This document shows positions 37,343 through 49,208 of a stretch of DNA of 64,000 nt, piece by piece. A program made the translations under genes and the position numbers. Position 1 is the stretch's first letter, and the number at the start of each line of letters is the position of its first letter. The DNA is from Paracyclopina nana (Eukaryota > Arthropoda > Copepoda > Cyclopoida > Cyclopettidae). The stretch covers positions 5,828,001 through 5,892,000 of the forward strand of contig JAGUCH010000005.1 in the NCBI GenBank assembly GCA_019096065.1, read 5' to 3'. The notes under the pieces are model-generated. The model was not told the origin of the DNA and did not search any database. It saw only the letters and a program-made list of their open reading frames with translations.

Positions 37343-37540
37343 TAGGCTTAGTCTTTCGCAAGTTTTGCATAGTCACGCTATTTAAATAGCTCATAGCATA
37401 AAATGTATTTAAATAGCCTCTGGATGTATTTAAATAGCCTCTGAACGTACTTAAATAGCTGCTATTTAAATACGTTTTATGTTATGAGCTATTTTTTAAA
37501 ATAGCGTGACTATACAAAACTTGCGAAAGACTAAGCCTAT
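37343..37540. mobile_element. Palindromic MITE with GGCTTAG ends and TA flanks
   Basis: Arms of about 60 bp (GGCTTAGTCTTTCGCAAG ... CTTGCGAAAGACTAAGCC) surround three short repeats of ATTTAAATAGC. TA dinucleotides flank the ends, compatible with a Tc1/mariner-type target. The element at 43,534 shares the GGCTTAG terminus. Confidence 0.75.
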
Positions 37541-37556
37541 AAGTCAAGTTGCCCAA

Positions 37557-40500
37557 GACCAGACTAGTCTCCCAGTGCAAAAACTAACTGAAACTAGCAT
37601 ATTTTTTGGCAACTTTTTGGAACTGGGAGCGAAACTCGCGTAACGTGAGTAATTACTGGAGCAAAATTGCTTTTTTTGACAAAGGCCAAAATTAAGCCTT
37701 TGCTTCAACTAGTTTTCACCAGACTAGTCTCCCAGTGCAAAAACTAACTAAAACTAGCATATTTTTTGGCAACTTTTTTGAACTGGGAGCGAAACTCGCG
37801 TAACGTGAGTAATTACTGGAGCAAAATTGCTTTTTTTGACAAAGGCCAAAATTAAGCCTTTGCTTCAACTAGTTTTCACCAGACTAGTCTCCCAGTGCAA
37901 AAACTAACTAAAACTAGCATATTTTTTGGCAACTTTTTTGAACTGGGAGCGAAACTCGCGTAACGTGAGTAATTACTGGAGCAAAATTGCATTTTTTGAC
38001 AAAGGCCAAAATTAAGCCTTTGCTTCACCTAGTTTTGACCAGATTGGTATCCTAGTGCAAAAACTAACTGAAACTAGCATATTTTTTGGCGACTTTTTTG
38101 AACTGGGAGCGAAACTCGCGTAACGTGAGTAATTACTGGAGCAAAATTGCATTTTTTGACAAAGGCCAAAATTAAGCCTTTGCTTCAACTAGTTTTCACC
38201 AGACTAGTCTCCTAGTGCAAAAACTAACGGAAACTAGCATATTTTTTGGCAACTTTTTGGAACTGGGAGCGAAACTCGCGTAACGTGAGTAATTACTGGA
38301 GCAAAATTGCATTTTTTGACAAAGGCCAAAATTAAGCCTTTGCTTCAACTAGTTTTCACCAGACTAGTCTCCTAGTGCAAAAACTAACTAAAACTAGCAT
38401 ATTTTTTGGCAACTTTTTTGAACTGGGAGCGAAACTCGCGTAACGTGAGTAATTACTGGAGCAAAATTGCATTTTTTGACAAAGGCCAAAATTAAGCCTT
38501 TGCTTCACCTAGTTTTGACCAGATTGGTATCCTAGTGCAAAAACTAACTGAAACTAGCATATTTTTTGGCAACTTTTTTGAACTGGGAGCGAAACTCGCG
38601 TAACGTGAGTAATTACTGGAGCAAAATTGCATTTTTTGACAAAGGCCAAAATTAAGCCTTTGCTTCAACTAGTTTTCACCAGACTAGTCTCCTAGTGCAA
38701 AAACTAACGGAAACTAGCATATTTTTTGGCAACTTTTTTGAACTGGGAGCGAAACTCGCGTAACGTTAGTAATTACTGGAGCAAAATTGCATTTTTTGAC
38801 AAAGGCCAAAATTAAGCCTTTGCTTCACCTAGTTTTGACCAGATTGGTATCCTAGTGCAAAAACTAACTGAAACTAGCATATTTTTTGGCGACTTTTTTG
38901 AACTGGGAGCGAAACTCGCGTAACGTAAGTAATTACTGGAGCAAAATTGCTTTTTTTGACAAAGGCCAAAATTAAGTCTTTGCTTCCCCTAGTTTTCACC
39001 AGACTAGTCTCCCAGTGCAAAAACTAACTGAAACTAGCATATTTTTTGGCAACTTTTTTGAACTGGGAGCGAAACTCGCGTAACGTGAGTAATTACTGGA
39101 GCAAAATTGCATTTTTTGACAAAGGCCAAAATTAAGCCTTTGCTTCACCTAGTTTTGACCAGATTGGTATCCTAGTGCAAAAACTAACTGAAAATAGCAT
39201 ATTTTTTGGCGACTTTTTTGAACTGGGAGCGAAACTCGCGTAACGTAAGTAATTACTGGAGCAAAATTGCATTTTTTGACAAAGGCCAAAATTAAGCCTT
39301 TGCTTCACCTAGTTTTGACCAGATTGGTATCCTAGTGCAAAAACTAACGGAAACTAGCATATTTTTTGGCAACTTTTTTGAACTGGGAGCGAAACTCGCG
39401 TAACGTGAGTAATTACTGGAGCAAAATTGCATTTTTTGACAAAGGCCAAAATTAAGCCTTTGCTTCACCTAGTTTTGACCAGATTGGTATCCTAGTGCAA
39501 AAACTAACTGAAACTAGCATATTTTTTGGCGACTTTTTTGAACTGGGAGCGAAACTCGCGTAACGTGAGTAATTACTGGAGCAAAATTGCATTTTTTGAC
39601 AAAGGCCAAAATTAAGCCTTTGCTTCAACTAGTTTTCACCAGACTAGTCTCCTAGTGCAAAAACTAACGGAAACTAGCATATTTTTTGGCAACTTTTTGG
39701 AACTGGGAGCGAAACTCGCGTAACGTGAGTAATTACTGGAGCAAAATTGCATTTTTTGACAAAGGCCAAAATTAAGCCTTTGCTTCAACTAGTTTTCACC
39801 AGACTAGTCTCCTAGTGCAAAAACTAACTAAAACTAGCATATTTTTTGGCAACTTTTTTGAACTGGGAGCGAAACTCGCGTAACGTGAGTAATTACTGGA
39901 GCAAAATTGCATTTTTTGACAAAGGCCAAAATTAAGCCTTTGCTTCACCTAGTTTTGACCAGATTGGTATCCTAGTGCAAAAACTAACTGAAACTAGCAT
40001 ATTTTTTGGCAACTTTTTTGAACTGGGAGCGAAACTCGCGTAACGTGAGTAATTACTGGAGCAAAATTGCATTTTTTGACAAAGGCCAAAATTAAGCCTT
40101 TGCTTCAACTAGTTTTCACCAGATTAGTCTCCTAGTGCAAAAACTAACGGAAACTAGCATATTTTTTGGCAACTTTTTTGAACTGGGAGCGAAACTCGCG
40201 TAACGTTAGTAATTACTGGAGCAAAATTGCATTTTTTGACAAAGGCCAAAATTAAGCCTTTGCTTCACCTAGTTTTGACCAGATTGGTATCCTAGTGCAA
40301 AAACTAACTGAAACTAGCATATTTTTTGGCGACTTTTTTGAACTGGGAGCGAAACTCGCGTAACGTAAGTAATTACTGGAGCAAAATTGCTTTTTTTGAC
40401 AAAGGCCAAAATTAAGTCTTTGCTTCCCCTAGTTTTCACCAGACTAGTCTCCCAGTGCAAAAACTAACTGAAACTAGCATATTTTTTGGCAACTTTTTTG

Positions 40501-40790
40501 AACTGGGAGCGAAACTCGCGTAACGTGAGTAATTACTGGAGCAAAATTGCATTTTTTGACAAAGGCCAAAATTAAGCCTTTGCTTCACCTAGTTTTCACC
40601 AGACTAGTCTCCTAGTGCAAAAACTAACTGAAAATAGCATATTTTTTGGCGACTTTTTTGAACTGGGAGCGAAACTCGCGTAACGTAAGTAATTACTGGA
40701 GCAAAATTGCATTTTTTGACAAAGGCCAAAATTAAGCCTTTGCTTCACCTAGTTTTGACCAGATTGGTATCCTAGTGCAAAAACTAACTG
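37557..40790 (+). repeat. 160-bp satellite array, about 20 units with fixed length
   Basis: Unit starts fall every 160 bp from 37,561 to 40,761 with no length change. Two unit types occur: one with the palindrome AGACTAGTCT, one with AGATTGGTAT. Shared blocks are GAACTGGGAGCGAAACTCGCG, cut here as GGGAGCGAAACTCGCG, and TAACGTGAGTAATTACTGG. The nine-unit series 38,041-39,480 is repeated at 39,481-40,790, as shown by matching private variants. No open reading frame spans it. Confidence 0.95.
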
Positions 40791-40822
40791 ACTTTTCTGA
40801 ACTGCCCCCACGCGAGAATTTA

Positions 40823-41056
40823 GGCCTGGTTCACATGGATATTATGACGCGTCATTATGGCGCGATATTATGAGGATATTTGGAAATATCGGGTATTTGC
40901 AAAATAATTTTACGAATTTTTTCTTCGAATTTGCTCTTTTGTGATCATAACCCTTTTTCTAGAATAATAAAGTCTCGATATTTCCTTTTATTTCGCTCCG
41001 AAATTTTGTAATATCGAGCCATAATGACACGTCATAATATCCAGGTGAACCGCGCC
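40823..41056. mobile_element. Harbinger-like MITE, 234 bp
   Basis: Ends GGCCTGGTTCAC and GTGAACCGCGCC with inner ATTATGACGCGTCATTATGG/CCATAATGACACGTCATAAT arms. TTA flanks both sides (40820-40822, 41057-41059). It lies at the junction of the 160-bp array and the right-hand 110-bp array. Confidence 0.8.
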
Positions 41057-41063
41057 TTAATCA

Positions 41064-42192
41064 AGTCATTGACCCCCTGAGCACATGAGGACAAGTAATT
41101 TGGCAAGAAAAAAGTTTTTTCTCGGCTGGCCGGCATTAAAGCGCTTAAATGAGGGCGCGCGAGAATTTAAACAGGTCATTGACCCCCTGAGCACCTGAGG
41201 ACAAGTTTTGTGGCAAGAAAAAAGATTTTTCTTGGCCAGCTGGCATTAAAGCGCTGAAATGAGGGCGCGTGAGAATTTAAACAGGTCATTGACCCCCTGA
41301 GCACATGAGGACAAGTTTTGTGGCAAGAAAAAAGTTTTTTCTCGGCTGGCCGGCATTAAAGCGCTGAAATGAGGGCGCGCGAGAATTTAAACAGGTCATT
41401 GACCCCCTGAGCACCTGAGGACAAGTTTTGTGGCAAGAAAAAAGATTTTTCTTGGCCAGCTGGCATTAAAGCGCTGAAATGAGGGCGCGTGAGAATTTAA
41501 ACAGGTCATTGACCCCCTGAGCACATGAGGACAAGTTTTGTGGCAAGAAAAAAGTTTTTTCTCGGCTGGCCGGCATTAAAGCGCTGAAATGAGGGCGCGC
41601 GAGAATTTAAACAGGTCATTGACCCCCTGAGCACCTGAGGACAAGTTTTGTGGCAAGAAAAAAGTTTTTTCTTGGCCAGCTGGCATTAAAGCGCTGAAAT
41701 GAGGGCGCGTGAGAATTTAAACAGGTCATTGACCCCCTGAGCACATGAGGACAAGTTTTGTGGCAAGAAAAAAGTTTTTTCTTGGCCGGCCGGAATTAAA
41801 GCGCTGAAATGAGGGCGCGCGAGAATTTAAACAGGTCATTGACCCCCTGAGCACATGAGGACAGTTTTGTGGAAAGAAAAAAGTTTTTTCTAGGCCGGCC
41901 GGCATTAAAGCGCTGAAATGAGGGCGCGCGAGAATTTAAACAGGTCATTGACCCCCTGAGCACATGAGGACAGTTTTGTGGAAAGAAAAAAGTTTTTTCT
42001 CGGCTGGCCGGAATTAAAGCGCTGAAATGAGGGCGCGCGAGAATTTAAACAGGTCATTGACCCCCTGAGCACATGAGGACAGTTTTGTGGAAAGAAAAAA
42101 GTTTTTTCTAGGCCGGCCGGCATTAAAGCGCTGAAATGAGGGCGTGCGAGAATTTAAACAGGTCATTGACCCCCTGAGCACATGAGGACAGA
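41064..42192 (-). repeat. Right 110-bp satellite array, inverted
   Basis: About 11 units of the same 110-bp repeat as 33,345-36,411 but in opposite orientation (AGGTCATTGACCCCC, GCGCGAGAATTTAAAC). The left part alternates two subtypes (CACATGAGG/CGGCTGGCCGG and CACCTGAGG/TTGGCCAGCTGG), giving a 220-bp higher-order period. Short frames through it are repeat by-products. Confidence 0.93.
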
Positions 42193-42391
42193 AATAAATG
42201 TCTTGCTAACATTAGGATTTGAGGTTGGGAACATAGCCTTTTTGGGTGAGCTGATTTTGGTGATTGTGTGCATTCATTAAGCTGGGCAAGGCGCGCGATC
42301 TGAGTTTTTTGTTGCCTTTGCCCAACTTGGTAGCGGGCGAGCCAATTTCGGGGATTCTGTGCGCTGGATATCTGGCCACTGCCCATTTATG

Positions 42392-43531
42392 CGCCTCGCA
42401 TTTCGGGTATGGAGCGAAAGTTTTCAATTGGTCAATGGCCCACAATTTAATGGATTTCTGATGCGAAATCATGTTTCCCGTTTGTCAATGCAATTTTGCT
42501 GTACGGGTATATTGACCACGTGCTGAGATTTGACCCAAACAACAGCCACGAGAAGAGTACAGAGTGGGAAATCTAACCGTACATAATAAGTTTGGCGGGA
42601 AATGTCGCGCGGCATTTCCGAAAATTGGCGGGTGTGCACAGTTTCTCTCGGCTTTTCACATCATCTGCAATATTGATTGTTTGTTTGTGTGCACTTCGGC
42701 CATTTTCTTGTCCCAAACTGGAAACTGCGCCTCTAAACTGACAACCATTACCAAAATCGGCTTTGAAATGAACCACATTTTTCTCTGCTCTGTGCATTGG
42801 ATTTATCTTTGTGGACTTGCTAATGCGAGGCATTTTGGCCACTTTTGTGGTGGCCGCACTCTAATGAGATAACAATAAAGTGCAATTTAAACATTTCATC
42901 TGTAAAAAAAGTATCTCTGCCAGTCTGGGAGGCCTTAAGTGCTAATGTGAAAAGTGCAATTCGGCTTGGAAGACAAATAGTGTCTCACAAGTTGGCAAAT
43001 GTGAGAAAAATTTCAAGATAGCAATTTTGCAGCACCCAATTCAAGAATTCAGGCCACCATTCAACACGTGAATTAGGTCCCTTTTTCTGCGTACTTGAGC
43101 TCAAATTGACCATGCTAAATTGCTCCAACTGTAAATGCCCACTTTCCCTGTCGACGACACAAAACTGAGTAAACGTCAACAAAACGTTATGATTGTCAAC
43201 AGAAAATATTCCAAATTCCACCCAAATGAAAAAACCTTCACATTTCGACCCGAGGCTCATTAATGCAGTAGCTACGTATACAGGAGAAATGATAATTTTC
43301 CCCAAGAAGGAAGCTCTGCATCCATAGGTTTCTGACATTTTCCAGCGGTAATGACACTCAAGATGGAACCTTCTTTAGGCCTAAGTAATACGGTCGTATC
43401 GTGAGCTGCTCACGCGCGCGCTATCAAAGTTGATTTGGGAAACGTGAGTGGTATTTTCTGCGCTGAAATGTGCCCATTCCCAATCAGCACACAACTTTCT
43501 ATATTGATCAAAATCAATCCACATTGAACAA
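42392..43531. other. Right flank of the foldback element, intergenic
   Basis: No supported gene. Short open frames on both strands lack recognisable motifs. Confidence 0.4.
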
Positions 43532-43679
43532 TAGCCTTAGTGGAACTTAGTTGCGGTATTTTAGCACAGAGTGGCGCTTCAGTCGCTCATCGGGGCAGTC
43601 CGAAAAAAAGTCTTAAAAAACTCGGTTTACAATTAGCTAAAAATGCCAAACTCCCTTTGATGCGTCGAAATGTCATTAA

Positions 43680-43901
43680 GGCCTGGTTCACCTGCGATAT
43701 TATGATCAAAATATCGAGCGATATTATGATGATATTTGCAAATATGAGGTACTTCCAAAATCATTTTTCAGATTTTTTCTTCGGATTCGGTCTTTTGGTA
43801 CCAAAAGCCATCCTACTACAGTATCTAAATTCTCAGTTTCTCAGTATTTCGCTCAGATATTTTGACAAAATATCAGATATTATAAGCAGGTGAACCATGC
43901 C
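43680..43901. mobile_element. Harbinger-like MITE, 222 bp (tandem copy A)
   Basis: Ends GGCCTGGTTCACCTGC and GCAGGTGAACCATGCC, flanked by TAA (43677-43679 and 43902-43904). It directly abuts copy B, sharing one TAA. Confidence 0.88.
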
Positions 43902-43904
43902 TAA

Positions 43905-44126
43905 GGCCTGGTTCACCTGCGATATTATGATCAAAATATCGAGCGATATTATGCTGATATTTGCAAATATCTGGTACTTCCAAAATTATTTTTTAGATTT
44001 TTTCTTCGGATTCAGTCTTTTGGTACCAAAAGCCATCCTACAGCAGTATCTAAATTCTCAGTTTCTCAGTATTTCGCTCCGATATTTTGACAAAATATCA
44101 GATATTATAAGCAGGTGAACCATGCC
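43905..44126. mobile_element. Harbinger-like MITE, 222 bp (tandem copy B)
   Basis: Nearly identical to copy A in sequence and exactly the same length, same orientation, with TAA on both sides (43902-43904 and 44127-44129). Confidence 0.88.
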
Positions 44127-44259
44127 TAAGTTTGTCTTATAAGTCCACTAAAACCCACTGAAACCCTTGAATTGCGAAAATAATCTGCCCCGATGGAGCT
44201 CCCAGCGCCATCTCGCGTAGGAATAATCCCTACTCAAAGCTGTTGTTCCACTAAGCCTA

Positions 44260-45948
44260 TACAAAAAAAATCAGCTTTTTTTGACATTTTCCGTCATGTC
44301 TCAATTTTCCAAAGTAGATTGGCATGCGTATGAGAAACTAAGCTGGCAACACCCAAGCCTTGATTAAAGTTTCCCTTTAAATGAGTTGATGGATCGATGT
44401 GCAGGACAGATGCTTGAATTCTTTCTCATTGTGAGGTGACTTGCTTTGAAGCTCGGAAAATTAGCCTTCAAAAAATAAAACCGCCCTCCCCCCCAAATCC
44501 CCTGTGCGGGGGCGATTTTGAAAGAAATCCTCAATATAATATGTCGAGGCAGATGGAGGATGTGAAAGATTATAATCAGACAGGGAAAAAAAGATGGCTG
44601 CGCATGCAAAACACAGCCAGACATGATTATTGCAAAAATTGCTGGCATTCCAGCCCAGTTAGGTTTTGATATTTCTTTGTTGTTGAATAATATGGCGCGA
44701 GCTGCACGTGTCTAATCCCCACCAGAAATCTTGTGTCCAAAAGATCAACAGTGATTCTGACCAAGGTGTCAACTCAACCACAATTCAAGTGTTTGCTTGA
44801 CCAAGCTCAAAAAGGCCATCTTTGCTTTGTTCGGCCGTTATTTTAGGAAGGCTCAACAAATATGACCAATTATTTTGATCGCACAGCATATGTGCTCACC
44901 TAGTTTGATGGGCGTCCAAATGAGACCTGCCAAAAAGGTGGAATTTAAAAAGGGAGGGGAAAAATTGTCACCATCATCTGGTGCCACAAAAAAGCTATTA
45001 AATTGTCCCTCTGAAATAGAGAATATTTTAGCCAGCAGCAAATTTAACAGACCACGCGTGCAGCTGTTGATTGACGGATGTTTACCTCGTGCAAGCGTGA
45101 CCGCTATGAAACGAATCAAATTTCGCCACTTTTTGAGCAAAAGCGCCCCGCAACGCGGCGCTATGTAGAGCTGTTGAAAATATGCATTTATGCATGGTTG
45201 GGGGTTGTGTTTCCTGGCCCAGCTGTCAATGTTGGATGTCAAATGTCATTTTGCATTGATTTTCGTCAGCTTTTAAGTATTATGTGAGAAAAACGCTCTT
45301 CATTTCACTTTTCCTTTTCAGTGAAGAAAACCTCATCACAGCTACTTTACACACATGTCAAAAAACATCATCGGTCTCAATTTTTTCCATGTTTACGTTT
45401 ATTGACACCTGGTTTTTCTCTGTGCACTTTCACCGCCTTTTGATTACTTGTAGAGCGGAGCATTTTGAACAACAAGCTCAAAAGTGTCAATCAGATCTTG
45501 AATGGCACCAAAAAATAACAACAATTTTGAAGGGGGGGACATGAACCGCACCCAGGAGCACCAAAAGAGCACCAAAGGAGCACCCTGCAGTGAGCCTCTG
45601 TGGTGCCCAAAAATAGCATTTATTGGGCGTTTTTACAGCCAATCTGGGATGATGATGACCGACGATGACAATAATAAGCGTAAACACATTTTATATGCTA
45701 GAGCTGCAGTCATAATCCTCGTAGGCTTATAAAAGGTCCCACCTAGCCTTAAAATGGCAACGGCCCCACAATTTTGCGATCATGCATGATGTGCATGACT
45801 GTGGTCTCCAAAATTGGCCCCAAGTACTCTTCTTCCCTCCTGCCAAATTACCAACAGCATTCTATTTTGTGGTGTTCATCTACGCAAAAACTCCGAGAAA
45901 AAATAGTCCTTAATTTTGACGCTCATCGCTTTCATGTAGTAATATAAT
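44260..45948. other. Intergenic DNA
   Basis: No supported gene. One isolated TGTGGTGTTCATCTAC word near 45,872 may be a remnant end of the TGTGGTGTTCA MITE family. Confidence 0.4.
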
Positions 45949-45951
45949 AAT

Positions 45952-46171
45952 AGGCCGATCTCATAGCCAGAAATAGCTAAGCTAATGTAAAAATAGCTAA
46001 GCTAAGGTAAAATAGCTGAGCCAACGCTCAACATTTCAAGCAAAGCAGCTGATTTTTTTAATGTTGAGCGAAATTAAGCAACGGAAACCAGTTATTTACT
46101 TTAAATGTTGAGCGTTTGCTTAGCTATTCTTTCCTTGGCTTAGCTTTTTTCCGGCCATATGAGAACGGCCT
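45952..46171. mobile_element. Foldback MITE (AAT family)
   Basis: Ends AGGCCGATCTCATAG and ATATGAGAACGGCCT with GCTAAG/CTTAGC-rich arms, flanked by AAT (45949-45951 and 46172-46174). Same family as 35,810-36,020. Confidence 0.85.
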
Positions 46172-46174
46172 AAT

Positions 46175-49100
46175 GGTGGCAAAAAAGCAGCTGAATTGTT
46201 GTAAATGAATTTTCAATGTAATTTTTTAGTGACCGTCTCATTTATGAAGCAGGACTCGCGTGTGACTAAGCAAATCATGCCTAGAGGCCTAATGTTAGAT
46301 TGGCAGTGGAACAAGCCAAGACTCTTCCGAAAACTGGCCTTGGAGGGGCATTTGCATAAAAGTAGTCATGAGCTTATAGAAGAAAAGAACAAATTGATAT
46401 GACCCCACAAGTACTTGTCTCTATGATCATTGTTCCCACCTACTTCTTTGGTATCAGCAAGTTCAAGGGCTGGTCTGGATGGTGTCATCCATGAAGGCTT
46501 CTATTGTAGTGTGTGCATCTATGGGGATTAATTTATGTGCACCCATAAATAATAATGGCTGACTGCTTCATCTGCATCCATTTCGGGATAACAACTGCTA
46601 CGTGGAAGCAATCCAAGTGGAAGAAGATTTTCTTGACACATACCACAAAAACGTTAATACAATTGAAAGATAATTGGCTTATCTGATCTTAATTTATATT
46701 GGCTGTTTTTGCCAAAACTGGGTAAAAAACAATATTTAACAAGCTTTTCAGAGCCTTAGAGGCCCAGCTCATCTGCTCAGAAATTGAAAATATTTCGGGC
46801 AATTTGTATTCTAATTTATTAAAATATCTTTTAGGTTATTTAGGAAAAGGCTATTTAATTTTGAGCTTTTTGGCTGGTGCATTGTTATAATAATTAGCAG
46901 GTAAACTCAATTCACAACCCAGGTTATATTTTTAGGTGTCTCTTTTTGCAGATTTATATCTTGTTTGTGTGAGCATAAGGCAGAAGTACACTTTCCCACG
47001 CAGTGGAATTATCATCTTTGACATCATAAGATCTTTGTGTTGCTGTGAGCAGTAAATAACGTTGCGGTCGTATATAGTAATAGCATATTCAAAATAAAAC
47101 GAGATGGATCGGCCATGTTGCTCCTAGATGGTGCTACGATCCGTCAAAAAGTCTCCCCATTTTCCAGCAAGTTATTATGACAAAGAGCAAGCACAAAAGA
47201 ATAAGCCAAATAAACACTTAAAATGGCTGACACGAAGAAGAACACCCACAACTCATGAGCAACACATCATTTTCGATCATCATGGCTTGTGAAATGGGCT
47301 AATGCTCCAAAAACTATGCTAATGAATTGTGTGTGCATCTCAGCTATTTAAGCCACAATCAGGTCGTTCTCATGGTGCCACAAAAAAGCAAAGCAAGGCT
47401 CTGAAAAGCTAGGCGAAATCACGCAAAGGAAAGCAGCTCAAATAGCTTTTTACTTATAAAAATGTTGAGCGTTTGCTCGGCTTCTTTGAGCTTTGCTTTG
47501 CTTTGCTTTTGCAGCAATATGAGAACGGCCTACAAGCTTAGCTTGAAAATGAGCTCAAAGAGGGCTTCAATTAATCATGTAGGCCTAATTTAAAAAGCAC
47601 CAAAAAACTATGACAGCCGAGCAGACAAAATCTATTTTTAACTGCCGCGCGTTGAAGTCACCACAATAAAGTTCAGTTATTGGAAATGACTTGCATTTTT
47701 TGGGAAGAATTTCGAGAAAATTCCAACGAATGGAAGTTACACGGTCCGGAAGAGTTAGTTCCTATCTCGTCATGGCTAGATAATTTAACCTCAACGACAA
47801 CAACAGGTAAAAGCTGCCTTTTAATCCCAACGTAGCATTTCAGATTGTATCGTAAAATAAAGAGGAAAAAGGTTTCATTCAAAGTCGGAACTTGCATACT
47901 ATGGCACCATTAAAATAATGATGCGCCAGAAGCTCAAATCATAAATCTAATTTTGCTGGTGAAATTCTGGATCTCGTTAGGGCAGACAGAAAAATGGATG
48001 TCTTCACAGAAGTTGGCATGTCACATGCAATTATGCATTTTTTGACCACATTTCGATCTAGTTTGCAGCTAATGTAACAGGGCCAATTTCCCACCAGCAA
48101 AAATGGAACGAAACTCAATTGCTTTTCTCCGTTACTTCAAACGACCGTACCACAATTTTTGAGATACTCCGTTTTGCTCCATTTGGATCTTCTTCTGAAA
48201 CCATTCATCCTCGCAAAGCTGAGAGCTATAACGAGGTGCTCATGTGTAACCAGAAACGATTTTGTGCTAGCTTTTGACTGTTCCGCGGCCTGAACATTCA
48301 CCGAAGACGATTCTTTGCATAGCTGAACTTTAACCTTTTTTTGCGGTCAAGACCCGATTTCCGAGCACAATTCCTGCATTATTACACTAAAACTATTTTT
48401 TCAAAACTCTGGCAAAAGCCTTGGACATTTGCGATAATAATATCAAGGCACAAAAGAAAATTAGCCCTTACCTTGCCACGATTATTATTATTTTTGTAAA
48501 CCACCAGCTGTCGTTTCGCGTAAAAAATCACTCGCTTTTCCATGAAAAAATGGCCACTTTTCACCGTCTTTCCTCTCCTATTTGAGCTCAGCTGACAACG
48601 TAATTAATTATTGAGAAATGAGCGATGAGATCCTGATTGCTGACAGCAGAAGCCAAAGGCTGACGACAGGGTTACCAGATGTTGCTATTATGCAACTGAT
48701 CAGGTTTTTTTGCTGCGTACATAATTAATGGATTAAACATGATGATCTACAAGGATTTTTCATCATTAGTCATGCTGCTTGCCAATTACTACCTCATTTG
48801 TAAGTATGATTGTGATCAGATTTATTATGGCGGAGCAAAATCCTAATCGAATACCTGATATCATGGTTGTGCTTTCATTATCTATTCCCATCACATATGG
48901 CTGCTTCCAACCGTAATTTTCAGAAGGGGTGGTGTTTTCACATTTTTTTAAATATGTACTACCACCACCCTCCTTATTATTTTTTCCACGTGGGAGATGG
49001 TGTGTGGTAATTGTAATCACTGGCTCTGAAATACTTTGTGTGTGACACAAAAATCATTTATTTCATGCAAAAATGTGCAAATGGGCAACAAGTATTGAAC

Positions 49101-49205
49101 TAATGATAAAGCTACGTGTTGTGGTGGATGCTAAAAGCCTATAGACCACCCAAATGGCATATCCCATCCGGAATCCAAATTCCTGCATGTATGGCATGCA
49201 AATCC
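46175..49205. other. Intergenic DNA
   Basis: No supported gene. A further member of the GTTCTCAT foldback family lies at 47,361-47,531 and is listed separately. Remaining sequence is AT-rich without recognised features. Confidence 0.4.
47361..47531. mobile_element. Foldback MITE related to the AAT family
   Basis: Ends AGGTCGTTCTCATG and ATATGAGAACGGCCT enclose arms of GCAAAGC/GCTTTGC words. No clear target duplication remains, so it is older or altered at its borders. Confidence 0.7.
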
Positions 49206-49208
49206 TAA

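Larger units (their letters stand above)
33180..42383. mobile_element. 9.2-kb foldback-like transposon built of satellite repeats
   Basis: The ends GGCAGTGGCCAGATATCC and its reverse complement are perfect inverted repeats, and each is bordered by CATTTATG (33172-33179 and 42384-42391), an 8-bp target duplication. The unique inverted ends extend about 160 bp at roughly 90% identity by eye. Inside them are 110-bp satellite units in opposite orientation at the two ends, and a 160-bp satellite in the core. No transposase is visible. The layout resembles Drosophila FB and Galileo elements, whose long inverted ends contain tandem repeats; an 8-bp duplication is compatible with hAT, P, Merlin or Mutator groups. 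Superfamily is unassigned. Confidence 0.85.
43534..44257. mobile_element. Inverted-repeat element carrying two nested MITEs
   Basis: Outer arms start GCCTTAGTGGAAC and end GTTCCACTAAGCC; inner parts of the arms (GAGTGGCGCTT ... CATCGGGGCAG) match for about 90 bp with gaps. TA flanks both ends, as for the GGCTTAG element at 37,343. Two 222-bp Harbinger-like MITEs lie inside. Confidence 0.75.

Noticed and set aside
33345-40790. CRISPR-like arrays
   Set aside because: Repeats are 110 and 160 bp units without spacers, in animal DNA with introns; they are satellites.
36246-42472. Short open frames through the satellite and inverted ends
   Set aside because: They repeat with the satellite, stop irregularly and match on both ends only because the DNA is an inverted repeat.
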